From positions 1-14,543 of the forward strand of contig JAIXZU010000166.1 of assembly GCA_027489415.1 (NCBI GenBank): 14,543 bases of DNA, given 5' to 3'. The notes below the pieces were generated by a model that made no database searches, had not been told where the DNA came from, and saw only the letters and a program-made list of their open reading frames with translations. This document shows, piece by piece, positions 1 through 7,257 of this stretch. Numbering within the stretch: position 1 is the stretch's first letter; every line of letters begins with the position of its first letter. This DNA comes from Alphaproteobacteria bacterium (lineage in GTDB: Bacteria; Pseudomonadota; Alphaproteobacteria; UBA2136; UBA6156). The position numbers and the translations under genes were made by a program.

Positions 1-812
1 AAGTAGCGGTCGTAGCTGTCTCCGTTGTGGCCGACGGGGATGTCGAAGTCCAGTTCCGCATAGCATTCGTATGGTTGGGACTTGCGGAGGTCCCACTCCA
101 CGCCGCTGGCGCGGAGCATGGCGCCGCTGAAGCCCCAGGCTTGAGCTTCTTCCGGCGTGACCACGCCGACGCCGACGGTGCGCTGTTTCCAGATACGGTT
201 TTCGTCCAGAAGGGTTTCCAGCATGCCGATGATTTCGCTGGCGAAGTTGTCGTTCCATTTACGGATTTTGGCGGTGAGGCCGCTGGGGAGGTCCCGGTTG
301 ACTCCGCCCGGACGGAAGTAGTTGGCGTGCATGCGGGCGCCGCTGACTTCTTCGTAGAAGTCCATGGTGTATTCCCGTTCTTTGAACGCATAGAGCATGA
401 CGGCCATGGCGCCGATATCCAGCGCGTGGCAGCCGATGGCCAGCAAATGGTTGGCGATACGGGTGATTTCCGAATACAGCACGCGGATGTATTGGGCGCG
501 TTTGGGGAGTTCGATTCCCAGCAGTTTTTCCGTGGCTAAGCACCAGACGTGCTCTTGGCACATCATGCTGACGTAGTCCAAGCGGTCAAAATAAGGGAGG
601 GCTTGAATATAGGTTTTGTGCTCGATGAGCTTTTCGGTACCGCGGTGGAGGAGGCCGATGTGAGGGTCCGCCTTCGTAATCACCTCCCCTTCCATTTCCA
701 GCACCAAGCGCAGCACGCCGTGGGCGGAGGGGTGCTGGGGGCCGAAGTTGAGGGTGAAGGGTTGCTCGGCCGTGGGGGCCATGAGGGTTGCGGTGGTGGT
801 GGTGGGCTGCAT
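1..812 (-). CDS. nuoD: NADH-quinone oxidoreductase subunit D (partial, C-terminus beyond the left edge)
   Basis: This is the 49-kDa subunit of respiratory complex I, which with NuoB lines the quinone-binding cavity in the peripheral arm at the inner membrane. About 270 residues are visible. They include the N-terminal signature FGPQHPSAHGVLRL, then HIGLLHRGTEKLIE, the stretch DYVSMMCQEHVW, and a block around MDFYEEVSGARMHANYFRPGG that is typical of the family. The family usually has about 390-400 residues, so roughly the last third is missing because of the window edge. I chose the ATG at 812, giving an N-terminus starting MQPTTTTATLMAP. A second ATG ten codons later (782) is possible. Neither has a Shine-Dalgarno sequence; the stretch just upstream is an A/C-rich heptad repeat. 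It is the last visible gene of the nuo operon, separated from nuoC by two small genes. Identity is certain; the exact start is not. Confidence 0.97.
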   Translation of the reverse strand, partial: MQPTTTTATLMAPTAEQPFTLNFGPQHPSAHGVLRLVLEMEGEVITKADPHIGLLHRGTEKLIEHKTYIQALPYFDRLDYVSMMCQEHVWCLATEKLLGIELPKRAQYIRVLYSEITRIANHLLAIGCHALDIGAMAVMLYAFKEREYTMDFYEEVSGARMHANYFRPGGVNRDLPSGLTAKIRKWNDNFASEIIGMLETLLDENRIWKQRTVGVGVVTPEEAQAWGFSGAMLRASGVEWDLRKSQPYECYAELDFDIPVGHNGDSYDRY

Positions 813-825
813 GGGGAGGACTTTG

Positions 826-857
826 GCGTTTTGCGTTTTGCGTTTTGAGTTTTGCGT
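826..857. repeat. Tandem heptanucleotide repeat (GCGTTTT, about 4.5 copies)
   Basis: A 7-nt unit, GCGTTTT on the plus strand, is repeated three times, then GAGTTTT, then a partial copy. It fills most of the 50-nt gap between the small gene ending at 863 and the nuoD start at 812. On the transcribed (minus) strand it reads as an A/C-rich tract directly before a start codon that has no recognisable ribosome binding site. Similar 7-8 nt tracts occur at 12268-12315, 13499-13529 and 14486-14515. Confidence 0.85.
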
Positions 858-862
858 GAAGT

Positions 863-1060
863 TTAGGATTTGTCGAGGTCGTCTGAGTTGAAGTTGAGGA
901 AGCTGAGGCTTTCGGAGGCTTCTTCCATTTTGCGTTTCAGTTCGGCTTTTTCGTGGTCCTTGGCGTTTTTGTACATGTCGTAGAGTTTGCGAAGCATCCA
1001 GACGGCGTCCTTGTCCTCCGGAGACAGGCCGGACGTATCGATTTTGTCGAAAATGCTCAT
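863..1060 (-). CDS. Small acidic/charged protein encoded inside the nuo operon, unknown function
   Basis: This 65-residue protein has no recognised domain. It begins MSIFDKIDTSG and has a charged, helix-forming middle (residues about 14-50, rich in Lys and Glu), which could form a short coiled coil. It ends with SLSFLNFNSDDLDKS. A strong ribosome binding site (GGAGG, 10 nt before the ATG) supports it as a real gene. It lies 24 nt after the preceding small gene and is followed by nuoD. Its neighbour at 1085-1309 also begins MS-L/I-F, is equally charged, and carries an LSFL motif near its end, so the two may be related. Location suggests a role in complex I assembly, regulation or structure, but that is inference from position alone. 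There is no signal peptide or membrane segment, so it is probably cytoplasmic. Confidence 0.75.
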   Translation of the reverse strand: MSIFDKIDTSGLSPEDKDAVWMLRKLYDMYKNAKDHEKAELKRKMEEASESLSFLNFNSDDLDKS

Positions 1061-1084
1061 ACGTCCGGTGCCTCCTTCAGGTGT

Positions 1085-1309
1085 TTACTTGCTTGATTTC
1101 AGGAAGCTGAGATCGTCCGGGCTGATGAAGGTGTCATCGTTGCCTGTGACGTCTCCGTCCGACTTTTGTTTGGCTAGTTTTTGGAGAGCCTGTGCTTGCA
1201 GTTCCTCGGCTTCATCGATTTTGCGCTGGGCTTCCTCGGCGGCGGAGGTGTCGTTCATCAGGTCTTCGATTTCGCCTTGCTTGAGAGGGTCTTTGGAAAA
1301 GAGGCTCAT
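1085..1309 (-). CDS. Small charged coiled-coil-like protein encoded inside the nuo operon, unknown function
   Basis: This 74-residue protein starts MSLFSKDPLKQGEIEDLMND and has a long Glu/Ala/Gln/Lys-rich segment (about residues 23-48) with the look of a single amphipathic helix or coiled coil. It ends with ISPDDLSFLKSSK. The start at 1309 is preferred over upstream in-frame codons because AAGGA lies 8 nt before it and overlaps the stop region of nuoC, implying translational coupling. The nuoC stop is only 11 nt upstream. There is no membrane segment or signal peptide. No family was recognised. The shared MS-L/I-F start and LSFL motif with the next gene suggest an old duplication. Being placed between nuoC and nuoD, which are normally adjacent, it is probably co-expressed with complex I. 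Confidence 0.75.
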   Translation of the reverse strand: MSLFSKDPLKQGEIEDLMNDTSAAEEAQRKIDEAEELQAQALQKLAKQKSDGDVTGNDDTFISPDDLSFLKSSK

Positions 1310-1320
1310 GGTGCGTGTCC

Positions 1321-2007
1321 TTATTTGAAATCCTTCTGGCTGAAGGTGTTGTCCGCATCGGCAAGGCCGGCGTTTCCGGTCATGCCCTGCCATTCGCTAA
1401 CGCGGTCGAAGTTGCGGAGTTCCTGAGGGAGGTCCACCGGCTTGTAGGCGACGCGCTTTTCCTTGCTGTCGTAGTACACTTCCACGTGGCCTTCGAGGGG
1501 GAAGTCCTTGCGGAGCGGGTGGCCTTCGAAGTCGTAGTCCGTCAGCAGGCGGCGGAGGTCCGGATGGCCGGTGAAGACGATGCCGAACATGTCGTACGTT
1601 TCGCGCTCGTACCAACCGGCGGCGGGATAGAGGGACGTGATGGAGGGGACTTCCGGCAGTTTACCCCCCTCCCCTTCGCCGACATAGGTTTTGACGCGGA
1701 TGCGTTGGTTATGCGTGAGGGACAGCAGGTGATAGACCACGGCAAAGCGGCGGTTGGCGGGCTGGGGCGTGCTGGTTGCGCCGAGATAGTCCACGCCGCA
1801 GATGTCGATTAATTGGCTGAACTGGCACTTTTTGTCGTCCCGCAGGAATTTGATGAGGGCGGGGACGTCCGCAGGGCTGACTTCTACCGTCACTTCCCGC
1901 ACCGCCATGGTGATGGTGGCGGCTGAAAACTTGGATTCCAGATGCTTTTGGATGGATTGGAGGCCGGAGAGGTCCAGGTGGGTGTCCATGTGAGGGGAAG
2001 TTGTCAT
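1321..2007 (-). CDS. nuoC: NADH-quinone oxidoreductase subunit C
   Basis: This is the 30-kDa peripheral-arm subunit of complex I, which packs against NuoD and NuoB and carries no cofactor. It has 228 residues. The signature block is clear near residues 130-175: WYERETYDMFGIVF, then GHPDLRRLLTDYDFEGHPLRKDFPLEG, followed by the usual VDLPQELRNFD tail. It is not fused to NuoD, unlike the NuoCD protein of E. coli. Two short insertions relative to typical homologues are visible: one around GATSTPQPANR and a Gly/Glu-rich one (GEGEGGK) before the EVPSI segment, the latter encoded by a G-run-rich stretch. The start at 2007 is 6 nt after the nuoB stop. Its ribosome binding site is weak, so translational coupling to nuoB is likely. 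The operon continues into a small gene 11 nt downstream. Confidence 0.97.
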   Translation of the reverse strand: MTTSPHMDTHLDLSGLQSIQKHLESKFSAATITMAVREVTVEVSPADVPALIKFLRDDKKCQFSQLIDICGVDYLGATSTPQPANRRFAVVYHLLSLTHNQRIRVKTYVGEGEGGKLPEVPSITSLYPAAGWYERETYDMFGIVFTGHPDLRRLLTDYDFEGHPLRKDFPLEGHVEVYYDSKEKRVAYKPVDLPQELRNFDRVSEWQGMTGNAGLADADNTFSQKDFK

Positions 2008-2013
2008 GGTGTG

Positions 2014-2619
2014 TTATCCGATGTGCATTTCGTCGAGGCTGTAGGGGCGGGGTTCGCCGGGGGCGTAGGCGTAGGGCGCGTTTTCCGGACGTTTGACGAA
2101 GACCGGCTGGCGTTTGATTTTCTTTTGCAGTTGCAGGATGCCGTAAACGAGGGCTTCCGCTGTAGGTGGGCAGCCGGGGACGTAGACGTCCACGGGAATG
2201 ATACGGTCGCAGCCGCGGACTACGGCATAAGAGAAGTGGTAGTAGCCGCCGCCGTTGGCGCAACTTCCCATGCTGATGACGTAGCGGGGCTCGGGCATTT
2301 GGTCGTACAATTTCCGGAGCGCGGGCGCCATTTTGTTAGTGAGGGTGCCGGCGACGATCATGAGGTCCGACTGGCGGGGGGACGGGCGGAACATGGTGCC
2401 GAACCGGTCGAGGTCGTACCGCGAGGCGGCGGAGTGCATCATTTCCACGGCGCAGCAGGCGAGGCCGAAGGTCATTGGCCACAGAGACCCTGCGCGGGCC
2501 CAGTTGACGACGTCTTCCACGGTGGTGATGAGGAAGCCTTCATCCCGCAGTTGGGTTTGAAGGTGGGCTTCGCCTTGCTGGCGGATGGCGAGGGGGTCGG
2601 AGGTGATGATGTTGCTCAT
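2014..2619 (-). CDS. nuoB: NADH-quinone oxidoreductase subunit B
   Basis: This complex I subunit carries the terminal iron-sulfur cluster N2, which hands electrons to quinone. It has 201 residues, close to the normal alphaproteobacterial length. The cluster ligands are all visible: the adjacent Cys pair in GLACCAVEMM, the Cys of GSCANGGGYYH, and the Cys of VPGCPPTAEAL. The segment FRPSPRQSDLMIVAGT is also characteristic. The N-terminal 35 residues (about MSNIITSDPLAIRQQGEAH) are variable, as is usual. It lies 12 nt after nuoA and 6 nt before nuoC in one transcription unit. The protein is soluble and sits at the membrane-arm junction. Nothing suggests loss of function. Confidence 0.98.
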   Translation of the reverse strand: MSNIITSDPLAIRQQGEAHLQTQLRDEGFLITTVEDVVNWARAGSLWPMTFGLACCAVEMMHSAASRYDLDRFGTMFRPSPRQSDLMIVAGTLTNKMAPALRKLYDQMPEPRYVISMGSCANGGGYYHFSYAVVRGCDRIIPVDVYVPGCPPTAEALVYGILQLQKKIKRQPVFVKRPENAPYAYAPGEPRPYSLDEMHIG

Positions 2620-2631
2620 GATTTTATATCC

Positions 2632-2997
2632 TTATTCCCACTCCAAGGCGCCTTTGCGCCATTCATAAATAAAGCCGATGGTGAGGACGGCGAGGAAGAG
2701 CATCATGGAGCCGAAGCCGAACCAGCTGATGTCCTGTATCACCATGGCCCAGGGGAAGAGGAAGGCGACTTCGAGGTCGAAGATAATAAACAGGATGGCG
2801 ACGAGGTAGAAGCGGACGTCGAAGGTGCGGCGGGCGGTGTCGAAGGCTTCGAAGCCGGATTCGTAGGCGGACATTTTCTCGGCCGACTTGCGGGTGGGGT
2901 TGGTGAGGAACGGAATGGCCTGCATGATGACCGCGAGGCCAACGGCAATGACGACAAACAGGAGAATGGGGAAGTAAGGGAGCATGGAGGCTTCCAT
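2632..2997 (-). CDS. nuoA: NADH-quinone oxidoreductase subunit A
   Basis: This small membrane subunit of complex I sits at the junction of the two arms. It has 121 residues with three hydrophobic segments: about residues 7-28, 61-82 and 90-110. The diagnostic motifs are the loop with SAYESGFEAFD and the stretch FDVRFYLVAILFIIFDLEVAFLFPWA. The ATG at 2997 gives MEASMLPYFPILL, resembling other alphaproteobacterial NuoA starts. An alternative ATG at 2985 has a GGAAG five nt upstream, so a start four codons shorter is possible. It is the first gene of the nuo cluster, 184 nt from the end of the upstream ATP-grasp gene. A promoter is therefore expected in that gap. Confidence 0.97.
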   Translation of the reverse strand: MEASMLPYFPILLFVVIAVGLAVIMQAIPFLTNPTRKSAEKMSAYESGFEAFDTARRTFDVRFYLVAILFIIFDLEVAFLFPWAMVIQDISWFGFGSMMLFLAVLTIGFIYEWRKGALEWE

Positions 2998-3048
2998 GGT
3001 GGTTTTGAACCTTTTTGGTATGGCTTTTTAGCTTGGACTACAGGCCGC

Positions 3049-3077
3049 AACCTAGACCTTTGACGACATGAGGGCAA
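3049..3077 (-). promoter_or_regulatory. Possible promoter of the nuo operon
   Basis: On the minus strand TTGCCC (3072-3077) and TAGGTT (3049-3054) are separated by 17 nt, about 50 nt upstream of the nuoA start. Spacing and position suit a housekeeping promoter, but the hexamers match consensus only partly. Confidence 0.35.
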
Positions 3078-3181
3078 GTAGGCTGCGGCAGGATTCTGCT
3101 TTTGGGGTGCTATTTCCTGTGCAGATGTGGCGCCAAACCAGCAAGAGGCCCCACAGGGCCCCTGAAAGCTGTTTTAAAGGG

Positions 3182-4144
3182 TTATTCGGCCTGATTAGAG
3201 CGCGCCATAAGCGGCACCACGTTGCCAGCCTGTGAGGGCGTGCCAACGAGCGACACCAGATGCTGAATAATGGGGATGGCGAGGTTGGTGCCGGTGGCGG
3301 CTTCCATTTCCGACAGGACCGGTGCGCGGGCGACTTCCAGCAGAACTGGGCCGCGCGGTGTGCGCAGCAGGCTTACTGCGCAGAACGGCGCGCCGTAAAT
3401 GGATGCGGCTTGCTGGGCGAGGAGGATTTCTTCGGCGGAGAGGTCCACCGGTACGGCGCTGAGGTTGCCGCTTTCCCGCGGGCGGACAAAGCCCACCGGT
3501 GCGCGGCGCAGGACGGAGGCCACGACTTTACTGCCGACCAGCATGATGCGGATGTCTTCCCCCCATGGTTGGGGGAGGTCCTGCACCACAAAGGGGTGGC
3601 CGACGCTACTGAATTTCTGGGCGAGTTCCACCCCCTCCCCCGAGTGTTGGGCGATGTTGAACTGGCGGCCACGGCCACCGTGGCGGGAGCGGATGAGGCA
3701 GGGGAATTCGAGTTCCGGCATGATTACAGTAAACTGTTCGGCCATGTTGAGAACCCAGCTGCGGGGTGTGGGGATGCCACGGCGGGCGAAGAGGCGGGCC
3801 ATTGTGACGTGGTCCCCCAGGGGGACGCGGTTGTGGGGATAGACCGGCTGGCCCCAGGCGCGGAGGGTTTCCACGACCTGCCAGGTGAATTCGTCGTCCC
3901 AGCGGGCGATGGGGAGGACGAGGTCCGCCGCTGGGAAGGGAAGGTCGCGCCAGCGGACGGGGCATTCGGGCAGGCTGGCCGAGCCGACGGCGGGGTTGGG
4001 GCCTTGGGAGAAGTCCAGAAAGACTTCGGCGGGGTTGATGATGCTAAATGTATGACCGAGCTCGGTGGACGCAGCGGCAAGGCGCAGGACGAATTCACCC
4101 TGACTGTGCTGGGAATGGAACCGAGTGAAAATAATAAAACGCAT
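3182..4144 (-). CDS. RimK/glutathione-synthase-like ATP-grasp protein with substituted metal ligands
   Basis: This 320-residue protein has the RimK-type layout. Its N-terminal Rossmann-like part begins MRFIIFTRFHSQHSQGEFVL. The ATP-grasp fold follows, with FPCLIRSRHGGRGRQF (residues about 146-162) as the ATP-binding loop and PFVVQDLP plus EDIRIMLVGSKVVASVLRRA as the next strands. Family members ligate amino acids or peptides using ATP and Mg2+ (for example glutamylation of ribosomal protein S6 by RimK). The C-terminal metal-binding part looks altered. Where RimK has [21 protein letters not shown], this protein reads AVSLLRTPRGPVLLEVARAP. One Asp ligand is replaced by Ser and the Asn of EVN by Ala, while the Glu remains. 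It may therefore be inactive, or use another mode of metal binding. It lies 17 nt after zapE and is probably co-transcribed with it. Its substrate is unknown. Confidence 0.8.
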   Translation of the reverse strand: MRFIIFTRFHSQHSQGEFVLRLAAASTELGHTFSIINPAEVFLDFSQGPNPAVGSASLPECPVRWRDLPFPAADLVLPIARWDDEFTWQVVETLRAWGQPVYPHNRVPLGDHVTMARLFARRGIPTPRSWVLNMAEQFTVIMPELEFPCLIRSRHGGRGRQFNIAQHSGEGVELAQKFSSVGHPFVVQDLPQPWGEDIRIMLVGSKVVASVLRRAPVGFVRPRESGNLSAVPVDLSAEEILLAQQAASIYGAPFCAVSLLRTPRGPVLLEVARAPVLSEMEAATGTNLAIPIIQHLVSLVGTPSQAGNVVPLMARSNQAE

Positions 4145-4161
4145 CGTGCAGGTGACCTGAA

Positions 4162-5310
4162 TTATAAGATAGGTGTTGCCGGGCTGTTTTGCCAGCTGTC
4201 GGCAGCATTTTCCCCTGAGGTGATAAGCGACTGGGAGTGGGTGAGTTCCACCAAGCGGGATGCAGTGCGTTGAAATACTTCAAATGCTGCGCCGGATGTA
4301 CAAATTTGTGAGGGCAGGACTGCGGCGGTGACTATCAGGCGGCAGTGGTGCTCGTACATAATGTCAATCAGGGTGGCGAGGCGGAGGGCGCTGTCGGCTT
4401 CCTGAGCGGTGAGCTTGGGAATGCCTTCGATGACAATCGTTTTGAAGGTGGTGGCCAGTTGCTGGTATTCGATGCGGCCGAGGGGCTTGTCGCAGAGTTC
4501 TGCAAAGGTGGCCCAGACAGCGTTGCCTTGGGCGCGGCGGGCGTGCAGGAACGGTGGGACTTTGCGGGACGGGCCGGTGGCGAAGTCGTCAAATAGCACT
4601 GAGAGGTGGGCGTCTGCGGATTCTCCGGCTGGAATAATAAGGTAGGTGTTCGGTTCCTTGCGGGCCCCCTTCCCTGATTTGCCGTGTTGGCGGAAGTCCA
4701 GCCCGTTGCCGAGGTCAACCGGTTCCAGATTGGCTTCCAGCAGGCGCAGGAGTGGGAGGAACCTGTCGCGGTTCAGGCCGCCTTGGAAGAGGTCCGGCAG
4801 GGCCCAGTTGCTGGTAGCGACCACGGTTGTGCCTTGCTTGAAGAGTGCTTGCATGAGGCGGCCGAGGAACATCGCGTCCGGCAGGTTGGTGAGATAGAAT
4901 TCGTCAAACCCCAGCACCGTGGCTTCCTGCGCGATTTCGGAGGCGAGAATGCCGATAAGGTCTGGTTTGTGGCGCATTTCCAGCGGGGACGGCGGCATAG
5001 CGTTAAGGCGTTTGTGGAGTTCCGCCATGAATGCGTGGAAGTGAACGCGCCGTTTGTTGGGCTGCGGCAGGCTTTCCATGAACATATCCAGCAGCCGTGA
5101 CTTACCCCGACCGGGAGGGCCGTAGAGCCAGAGGCCTTTGGGTGGTTCGGCGAGGTCCGACTGCAGGGCATTGGCAAGGCTTTGAAGGCGAATGACGGCG
5201 CGTGCCTGAGAGGCGTCCGGCTGCCAGCCGCGAGCAATGAGTTGTTGGTACGACGAAAAGAGATCCACTTTGCGGGCTACTTGATAGGAGAATTGATGCG
5301 CGAGTGCCAT
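4162..5310 (-). CDS. zapE: Cell division protein ZapE / AFG1-family AAA+ ATPase
   Basis: ZapE is a cytoplasmic P-loop ATPase associated with the FtsZ ring; the mitochondrial relative AFG1/LACE1 acts in protein quality control of respiratory complexes. From the chosen ATG the protein has 382 residues. The Walker A motif is GPPGRGKS, and the Walker B region is LGFDEFYLTNLPDAMFLGRL, followed by the sensor segment TVVATSNWALPDLF and GGLNRDRFLP. Near the C-terminus the segment TLIDIMYEHHCRLIVTAAVLP matches the conserved AFG1 block. The open frame extends to an ATG at 5406, but that start has no ribosome binding site and adds a non-conserved Arg-rich leader. The ATG at 5310 has GAAAG 10 nt upstream and begins where family similarity begins. 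It is divergent from the MscS gene and is followed by the ATP-grasp gene after 17 nt. Confidence 0.92.
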   Translation of the reverse strand: MALAHQFSYQVARKVDLFSSYQQLIARGWQPDASQARAVIRLQSLANALQSDLAEPPKGLWLYGPPGRGKSRLLDMFMESLPQPNKRRVHFHAFMAELHKRLNAMPPSPLEMRHKPDLIGILASEIAQEATVLGFDEFYLTNLPDAMFLGRLMQALFKQGTTVVATSNWALPDLFQGGLNRDRFLPLLRLLEANLEPVDLGNGLDFRQHGKSGKGARKEPNTYLIIPAGESADAHLSVLFDDFATGPSRKVPPFLHARRAQGNAVWATFAELCDKPLGRIEYQQLATTFKTIVIEGIPKLTAQEADSALRLATLIDIMYEHHCRLIVTAAVLPSQICTSGAAFEVFQRTASRLVELTHSQSLITSGENAADSWQNSPATPIL

Positions 5311-5440
5311 AACAGTCGGACTTTCACGCGGGCGGCAACACGGGGTCAAGCTTTCCTTACGACCTGTGCGGATTACCTTGACGGGCTGGTGGCCGGTGCG
5401 CCACATAATGAGTGAACGACACTAAAAACAAGGATGCACC

Positions 5441-6400
5441 ATGGCAGACCCTGCTAACGGATTACTTAATAACCTCAAGCTGAACATCCCGAATGTAAGC
5501 CAGCTGCCGACCAATATGCCGCTGAATAAGGAAATCCGGTACATTGACCGGACTGTTGAGAAGGTATTTGAGCAAGCACCGTTTGCCGTGCTGAAGCTTG
5601 GTGTGGGACTTATTATCATCATACTTGGATGGATGCTGGCTGGCTGGCTGGGCAGCAGATTATCCCGCCTGCTTGAAAAGGCCCGTTTTGAGCCAACTTT
5701 AGCTTCCTTTTTGGGAAGCACGATGCGGTTTATCGTGTTCTTTAATATCGCCATCATCGGTTTGACCATTATTGGAGTGAGTTCCACCAGCCTGGCGGCC
5801 TTGCTAGGTGCGATTGGTATTGCGGTTGGTTTTGCGCTGCGCGGTACACTGGCCAACGTTGCCGGCGGCGTGATGCTGATGGTTCACCGCCCGTTTAAAG
5901 CCGGTGACTGGGTGGAAATAACCTCTCCGCAGGGTTCGCCCATGGGGACTGTCAAGCGCATCAGTTTATTCTCCACGGAAATTAATACGCCTGATTTTGT
6001 CCGTGTTTTTGTACCCAACGCGATGATGTGGGAAGGTGTTGTGAGGAACGACACTTACAACCGCATGCGGATGCTTAAGTTAGAGTTCGGACTTGGTTAT
6101 GAAGTAGATGTGAAAGAGGCTTTTAAGGTTGTTTTGGCGACGCTCAATGCGAATTCCTTTGTGCTTAAGATGCCTGAGCCCACCATGAGCATTGAAAAAT
6201 TTGATGAACATGGCGTGATGTGTGCCTTTAGTGCGTGGGTACGGACTGAAGACCGCCATAAGCTGCGGGACACGATTCTGCTTGAAGTAATGGAGGCCCT
6301 GAAGCAAGCCGGAATGCGCATGGCACACATGGAAAAACCCGATGGTTTACCCAAGGACGTTATGCCTAAAGAACTTAGCACAGAGGCTTCACAAAAATAG
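5441..6400 (+). CDS. MscS-family small-conductance mechanosensitive channel
   Basis: This is an inner-membrane channel that opens under membrane tension to release solutes on hypo-osmotic shock. The protein has 319 residues, similar to the basic MscS size of about 290. An N-terminal amphipathic segment is followed by hydrophobic helices at about residues 50-70 and 85-107. The pore-lining third helix starts around residue 112 and has the Gly/Ala-rich pattern typical of MscS (AALLGAIGIAVGFALRGTL, then ANVAGGVMLM). The beta domain follows, with HRPFKAGDWVEI and VKRISLFSTEINTPDFVRVFVPNAMMW, then the alpha/beta C-terminal domain. AAGGA lies 6 nt before the ATG, so the start is secure. It is divergent from zapE with a roughly 130-nt shared upstream region in which I see no convincing promoter. 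The next gene begins 77 nt downstream. Confidence 0.95.
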   Translation: MADPANGLLNNLKLNIPNVSQLPTNMPLNKEIRYIDRTVEKVFEQAPFAVLKLGVGLIIIILGWMLAGWLGSRLSRLLEKARFEPTLASFLGSTMRFIVFFNIAIIGLTIIGVSSTSLAALLGAIGIAVGFALRGTLANVAGGVMLMVHRPFKAGDWVEITSPQGSPMGTVKRISLFSTEINTPDFVRVFVPNAMMWEGVVRNDTYNRMRMLKLEFGLGYEVDVKEAFKVVLATLNANSFVLKMPEPTMSIEKFDEHGVMCAFSAWVRTEDRHKLRDTILLEVMEALKQAGMRMAHMEKPDGLPKDVMPKELSTEASQK

Positions 6401-6477
6401 AGGCCGGATGTGTGGAAACGGCTTTTCTTGCCGATATACGTGATAAGATGCAGCCTGTAACAAGAGGTAAAGATACC

Positions 6478-7152
6478 ATGACCTATTGGATGATGCTGAT
6501 AACGGCCATTATGGTTTGCCAAAGCGCTTTGGCGGATAGTGGGAAAACCCCACTGGTTGTGGAGATGTTCACCAGCAAATTCTGCCCTAATTGCCCGATG
6601 GCTGAACGCAAGCTGGAAGCTGCGGCAGGTGAAAATAGTGACCTGCTGGTGATGCTTGCCCACGTTGATTACTGGGACCGCGGGAAAATGGTAGACCCTT
6701 ACGGCCTGCCCGATATTACCCAGCGCCAATATGATTATTCTAATACCCTTATGAAACGCGCTGGAGCTGTTTATACGCCCATGCCCATTCTTGATGGCCA
6801 AATTGCGGTTGGCAACCCGTTGATGTTCACGTGGGGTTCGGCATTGGACAAAGGCCGCGCCCTTGCTGAAAAGCCCCGACTTGAGACAAAGCTTGCCAAA
6901 GATGGCAGCCTTGAAGTTACCATTCCTGCCAACCTTTACGCAGCCAACCGCGAAGTTTGGGTGCTGGGCGTGGAGCCTGTAGAGGCCACGCAAGCATGGC
7001 GCGTGCGGGGCATGGCCCAAGCCGAGTTTAAAAGCGGGAGTGTAAGGCTGCCGGCAGCCAGCATGCCTAAGACCCCTGCCCACGTTGTTCTGCTACAAGA
7101 AGCCGGGCCGGGGGCTGTTGTGGCGATGGGATCTCTTGGAATTCAGAAATAG
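6478..7152 (+). CDS. DUF1223 family exported thioredoxin-like protein
   Basis: The predicted protein has 224 residues. It begins with a signal peptide (MTYWMMLITAIMVCQSALA, probably cleaved before DSGK) and is therefore likely periplasmic. The mature part opens with VVEMFTSKFCPNCPMAE, which matches the DUF1223 pattern of a thioredoxin-like strand followed by a CxxC pair. HVDYWDRGKMVDPYG, then ITQRQYDYSN, then VYTPMPILDGQ follow in family order. The family is widespread in alphaproteobacteria; its substrate is not established. A redox or metal-related role is inferred from the CxxC. The frame is open upstream to a GTG at 6412, but the ATG at 6478 has AGAGG about 10 nt upstream and directly precedes the signal peptide. 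It is 77 nt downstream of the MscS gene and may be co-transcribed with it. Confidence 0.9.
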   Translation: MTYWMMLITAIMVCQSALADSGKTPLVVEMFTSKFCPNCPMAERKLEAAAGENSDLLVMLAHVDYWDRGKMVDPYGLPDITQRQYDYSNTLMKRAGAVYTPMPILDGQIAVGNPLMFTWGSALDKGRALAEKPRLETKLAKDGSLEVTIPANLYAANREVWVLGVEPVEATQAWRVRGMAQAEFKSGSVRLPAASMPKTPAHVVLLQEAGPGAVVAMGSLGIQK

Positions 7153-7221
7153 GGTAAGCGGGGGCTAGATTACGCCCGTTTATTTTATTTATTCCATATA
7201 GTTAGGTGTGGTGTCAGGCAG

Positions 7222-7247
7222 AGAGTCTCTCATTTGTGAGAGACTCT
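7222..7247. promoter_or_regulatory. Perfect 26-bp palindromic operator (O1) before the HTH-methyltransferase gene
   Basis: Two perfect 11-bp arms (AGAGTCTCTCA and TGAGAGACTCT) flank a 4-bp spacer (TTTG). The site ends 10 bp before the ATG of the HTH-methyltransferase gene. Its right edge overlaps a TATAAA (7247-7252) that would place a transcription start at about the ATG itself, consistent with a leaderless message. Binding here should block transcription, so autorepression is inferred. The same half-site recurs three times at 8970-9059. Confidence 0.8.
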
Positions 7248-7257
7248 ATAAAAAACC

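Noticed and set aside
1942..3063. Plus-strand open frame of 373 codons across nuoB and nuoA
   Set aside because: It is antisense to two certain nuo genes, with a Gly/Val/Glu/His-rich composition typical of shadow frames.
3260..4273. Plus-strand open frame of 337 codons opposite the ATP-grasp gene
   Set aside because: It is Gly/Ala/Glu-rich shadow sequence with no family match, while the opposite strand encodes a recognisable fold.
5378..5412. TTGACG followed by CATAAT as a promoter for the MscS gene
   Set aside because: The spacing is 20 nt, too long for a normal sigma-70 promoter.
7153..7185. Terminator after the DUF1223 gene
   Set aside because: CGGG and CCCG can pair only with a bulge, and the following T-rich stretch is interrupted; too weak to call.
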